Below are positions 13,458 through 14,187 of a stretch of DNA of 14,187 nt, one piece after another. Under the pieces are notes generated by a model. That model saw nothing but the letters and a program-made list of their open reading frames with translations. It did not search any database and was not told where the DNA came from. Numbering within the stretch: the stretch's first letter is position 1; each line of letters starts with the position of its first letter. The position numbers and the translations under genes are program-made. Source of the stretch: Prevotella sp. (GTDB lineage Bacteria; Bacteroidota; Bacteroidia; Bacteroidales; Bacteroidaceae); NCBI GenBank assembly GCA_017442765.1, contig JAFRZC010000230.1, forward strand, positions 1 through 14,187, given 5' to 3'.

Positions 13458-13508
13458 ATGCAACCCAACGAACCAAAGAACCGCCAAAACGAGAAGGACA
13501 AAGAATGA
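13458..13508 (+). CDS. Possible 16-codon upstream ORF overlapping the sigma factor start
   Basis: ATG at 13458 opens MQPNEPKNRQNEKDKE and stops with the TGA at 13506-13508, which overlaps the sigma factor ATG (13505-13507) as ATGA. An in-frame TAA at 13443-13445 bounds it upstream. The peptide is very polar and has no family likeness. The AGAAGGA that serves as ribosome site for the sigma gene lies inside it. It could couple translation of the sigma factor or could be chance. Confidence 0.3.
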   Translation: MQPNEPKNRQNEKDKE

Positions 13509-14032
13509 GCAAAAACGACAAAGACATCATCGCGACGATGCGGGAGGATGCCGAAATTGGCCTCCGTCTGCTGATGGCCCGATACAGGGAGCCGCTCTAC
13601 TGGCATATCCGGCGACTGGTGGTGAGACACGACGATGCTCAGGATGCCGCTCAAAACACTTTTATCCGCATATTCCGCTCGTTCAGTCAGTACAACGGCA
13701 ATCACTCGCTCACGGCATGGATTTACCGCATAGCCACCAACGAGGCGCTTCGGCTGATAGAACGGCGGGGCAACGACACCATGCCGTTGGAAAAGGTATC
13801 CAAAGCCGAAGCAGAGAACTACATCGACTACAGCGACCTGGAGACAGTCAGACTGCAAAAGGCCATTCTCACACTGCCACCCAAGCAGCAGCTGACCTTC
13901 AACCTGCGCTATTACGACGAGATGGACTACGGTGAGATTGCTGCCATCGCCGACACCACGCCAGCCAGTGCCAAGGCCAATTATTACCATGCAAAAGAGA
14001 AAATCATCAAGTACATGCAATCAAGCGATTAA
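13505..14032 (+). CDS. ECF-type RNA polymerase sigma factor (sigma-70 family)
   Basis: A 175-residue sigma factor with only regions 2 and 4, the ECF architecture. Region 2 is about 18-90: LLMARYREPLYWHIRRLV, then DDAQDAAQNTFIRIFRSF (43-60, core-binding and -10 helix), then SLTAWIYRIATNEALRLIERR (68-88). Region 4 is about 115-168: LQKAILTLPPKQQLTFNLRYY, then DYGEIAAIADTTPASAKANYYHAKEKI (141-167), the helix-turn-helix that reads the -35 element. It recruits core polymerase to a small regulon, often envelope or stress genes. The start at 13505 has AGAAGGA 6 bases upstream and overlaps the stop of a possible 16-codon ORF. The next gene begins 6 bases after its stop and is probably its regulator. 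A promoter was not found with confidence. Confidence 0.93.
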   Translation: MSKNDKDIIATMREDAEIGLRLLMARYREPLYWHIRRLVVRHDDAQDAAQNTFIRIFRSFSQYNGNHSLTAWIYRIATNEALRLIERRGNDTMPLEKVSKAEAENYIDYSDLETVRLQKAILTLPPKQQLTFNLRYYDEMDYGEIAAIADTTPASAKANYYHAKEKIIKYMQSSD

Positions 14033-14038
14033 GACAAT

Positions 14039-14187
14039 ATGGACAAGAACTTTGACATCAACAACATCGGCAAACGAATGCCATACACCGTGCCCGGCGA
14101 TTTCTTCGAGACCATGGAAGAGAACGTGATGCGAAGCCTATTCCCTGAGGATAGACAAAAAGACAAAACCATTCCCGTCCGTCGGAA
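14039..14187 (+). CDS. Start of a likely anti-sigma or sigma-partner protein, cut by the window end
   Basis: The first 49 codons are visible, starting MDKNFDINNIGKRMPYTVP and going on GDFFETMEENVMRSLFPED. Proteins with the opening GKRMPYxVPxxFFxxME are, as I recall, common directly downstream of ECF sigma genes in Prevotella and Bacteroides and carry a transmembrane helix later on; they are thought to be anti-sigma factors or membrane partners. The helix is not in the window, so the role is inferred from context: same strand, a 6-base gap, and almost certainly the same mRNA as the sigma factor. Confidence 0.7.
   Translation, partial: MDKNFDINNIGKRMPYTVPGDFFETMEENVMRSLFPEDRQKDKTIPVRR

Larger units (their letters stand above)
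12910..13504. other. 595-bp non-coding region between fba and the sigma factor gene
   Basis: No convincing gene beyond a possible 16-codon ORF at its end. In order it holds the fba terminator, a GC-rich triple-hairpin element (13001-13075), smaller inverted repeats (CGGC-CT-GCCG 13107-13116; GAACCG 13119-13124 with CGGTTC 13141-13146), the 22-bp palindrome array (13191-13285), a direct repeat TGTGAACCCT (13283-13292 and 13305-13314, also 22 bp apart), the palindrome CTTTCGAAAG (13330-13339), the inverted repeat ACCACT/AGTGGT (13344-13349, 13359-13364), and an AT-rich stretch with a possible weak -7 box TACTTTTC (13411-13418). Base composition swings sharply from GC-rich to AT-rich within 200 bases. 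Confidence 0.8.

Overview
The window looks like a chromosomal segment of a Bacteroidales bacterium, most likely Prevotellaceae (Prevotella/Segatella-like). The evidence is Bacteroidetes-type promoters (TTTG, 19-20 bp, TAnnTTTG) in front of most transcription units, mostly weak Shine-Dalgarno sequences, a hexameric NADP-type glutamate dehydrogenase, a class II aldolase, and an ECF sigma factor followed by a small Bacteroidetes-style partner gene. The assignment to a family is inference from gene content and style. No phage, plasmid, transposase, rRNA, tRNA or CRISPR was seen.

Layout. (1) 2-574: the 3' end of dnaK, with an unusual Gly/Phe/Asn heptad-repeat tail and its own terminator. (2) 660-752: on the minus strand, a compact unit with promoter, about 57-nt transcript and intrinsic terminator, which is a strong small-RNA candidate. 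(3) 871-7971: a MoxR-type cluster. A divergent RDD-family membrane protein gene (minus) shares an interlocked promoter region with a plus-strand run: SpoIIM family, unrecognised six-helix membrane protein, DUF4129, DUF4350, MoxR AAA+ ATPase, DUF58. (4) 8057-8734: aquaporin Z, followed by a 17-bp bidirectional terminator. (5) 8830-10540 (minus): gdhA and then an rlpA-like gene that starts 1 nt after the gdhA stop, with a leader hairpin and a good promoter upstream. (6) 10791-11711: a secreted acidic protein of unknown function behind two tandem promoters, each overlapped by an inverted repeat. (7) 11899-12909: class II fructose-bisphosphate aldolase. (8) 12910-13504: a long non-coding stretch with a terminator, a GC-rich triple-hairpin interspersed element, and a 95-bp AT-rich array of four 22-bp palindromic units. 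(9) 13505-14187: an ECF sigma factor, preceded by a possible 16-codon upstream ORF that overlaps its start codon, and the 5' end of its likely partner/anti-sigma gene.

How the genes fit together. The MoxR ATPase probably acts as a chaperone-like motor with its DUF58 partner (a von Willebrand A-like protein) on the membrane-anchored DUF4129/DUF4350 proteins and the multi-spanning SpoIIM, RDD and six-helix proteins. The process they serve is not known. The rest is housekeeping (chaperone, ammonium assimilation, glycolysis, water channel, cell wall) plus an envelope- or stress-type sigma module. The least explained parts are the minus-strand RNA, the 22-bp palindrome array, and the shared divergent promoter of the MoxR cluster.
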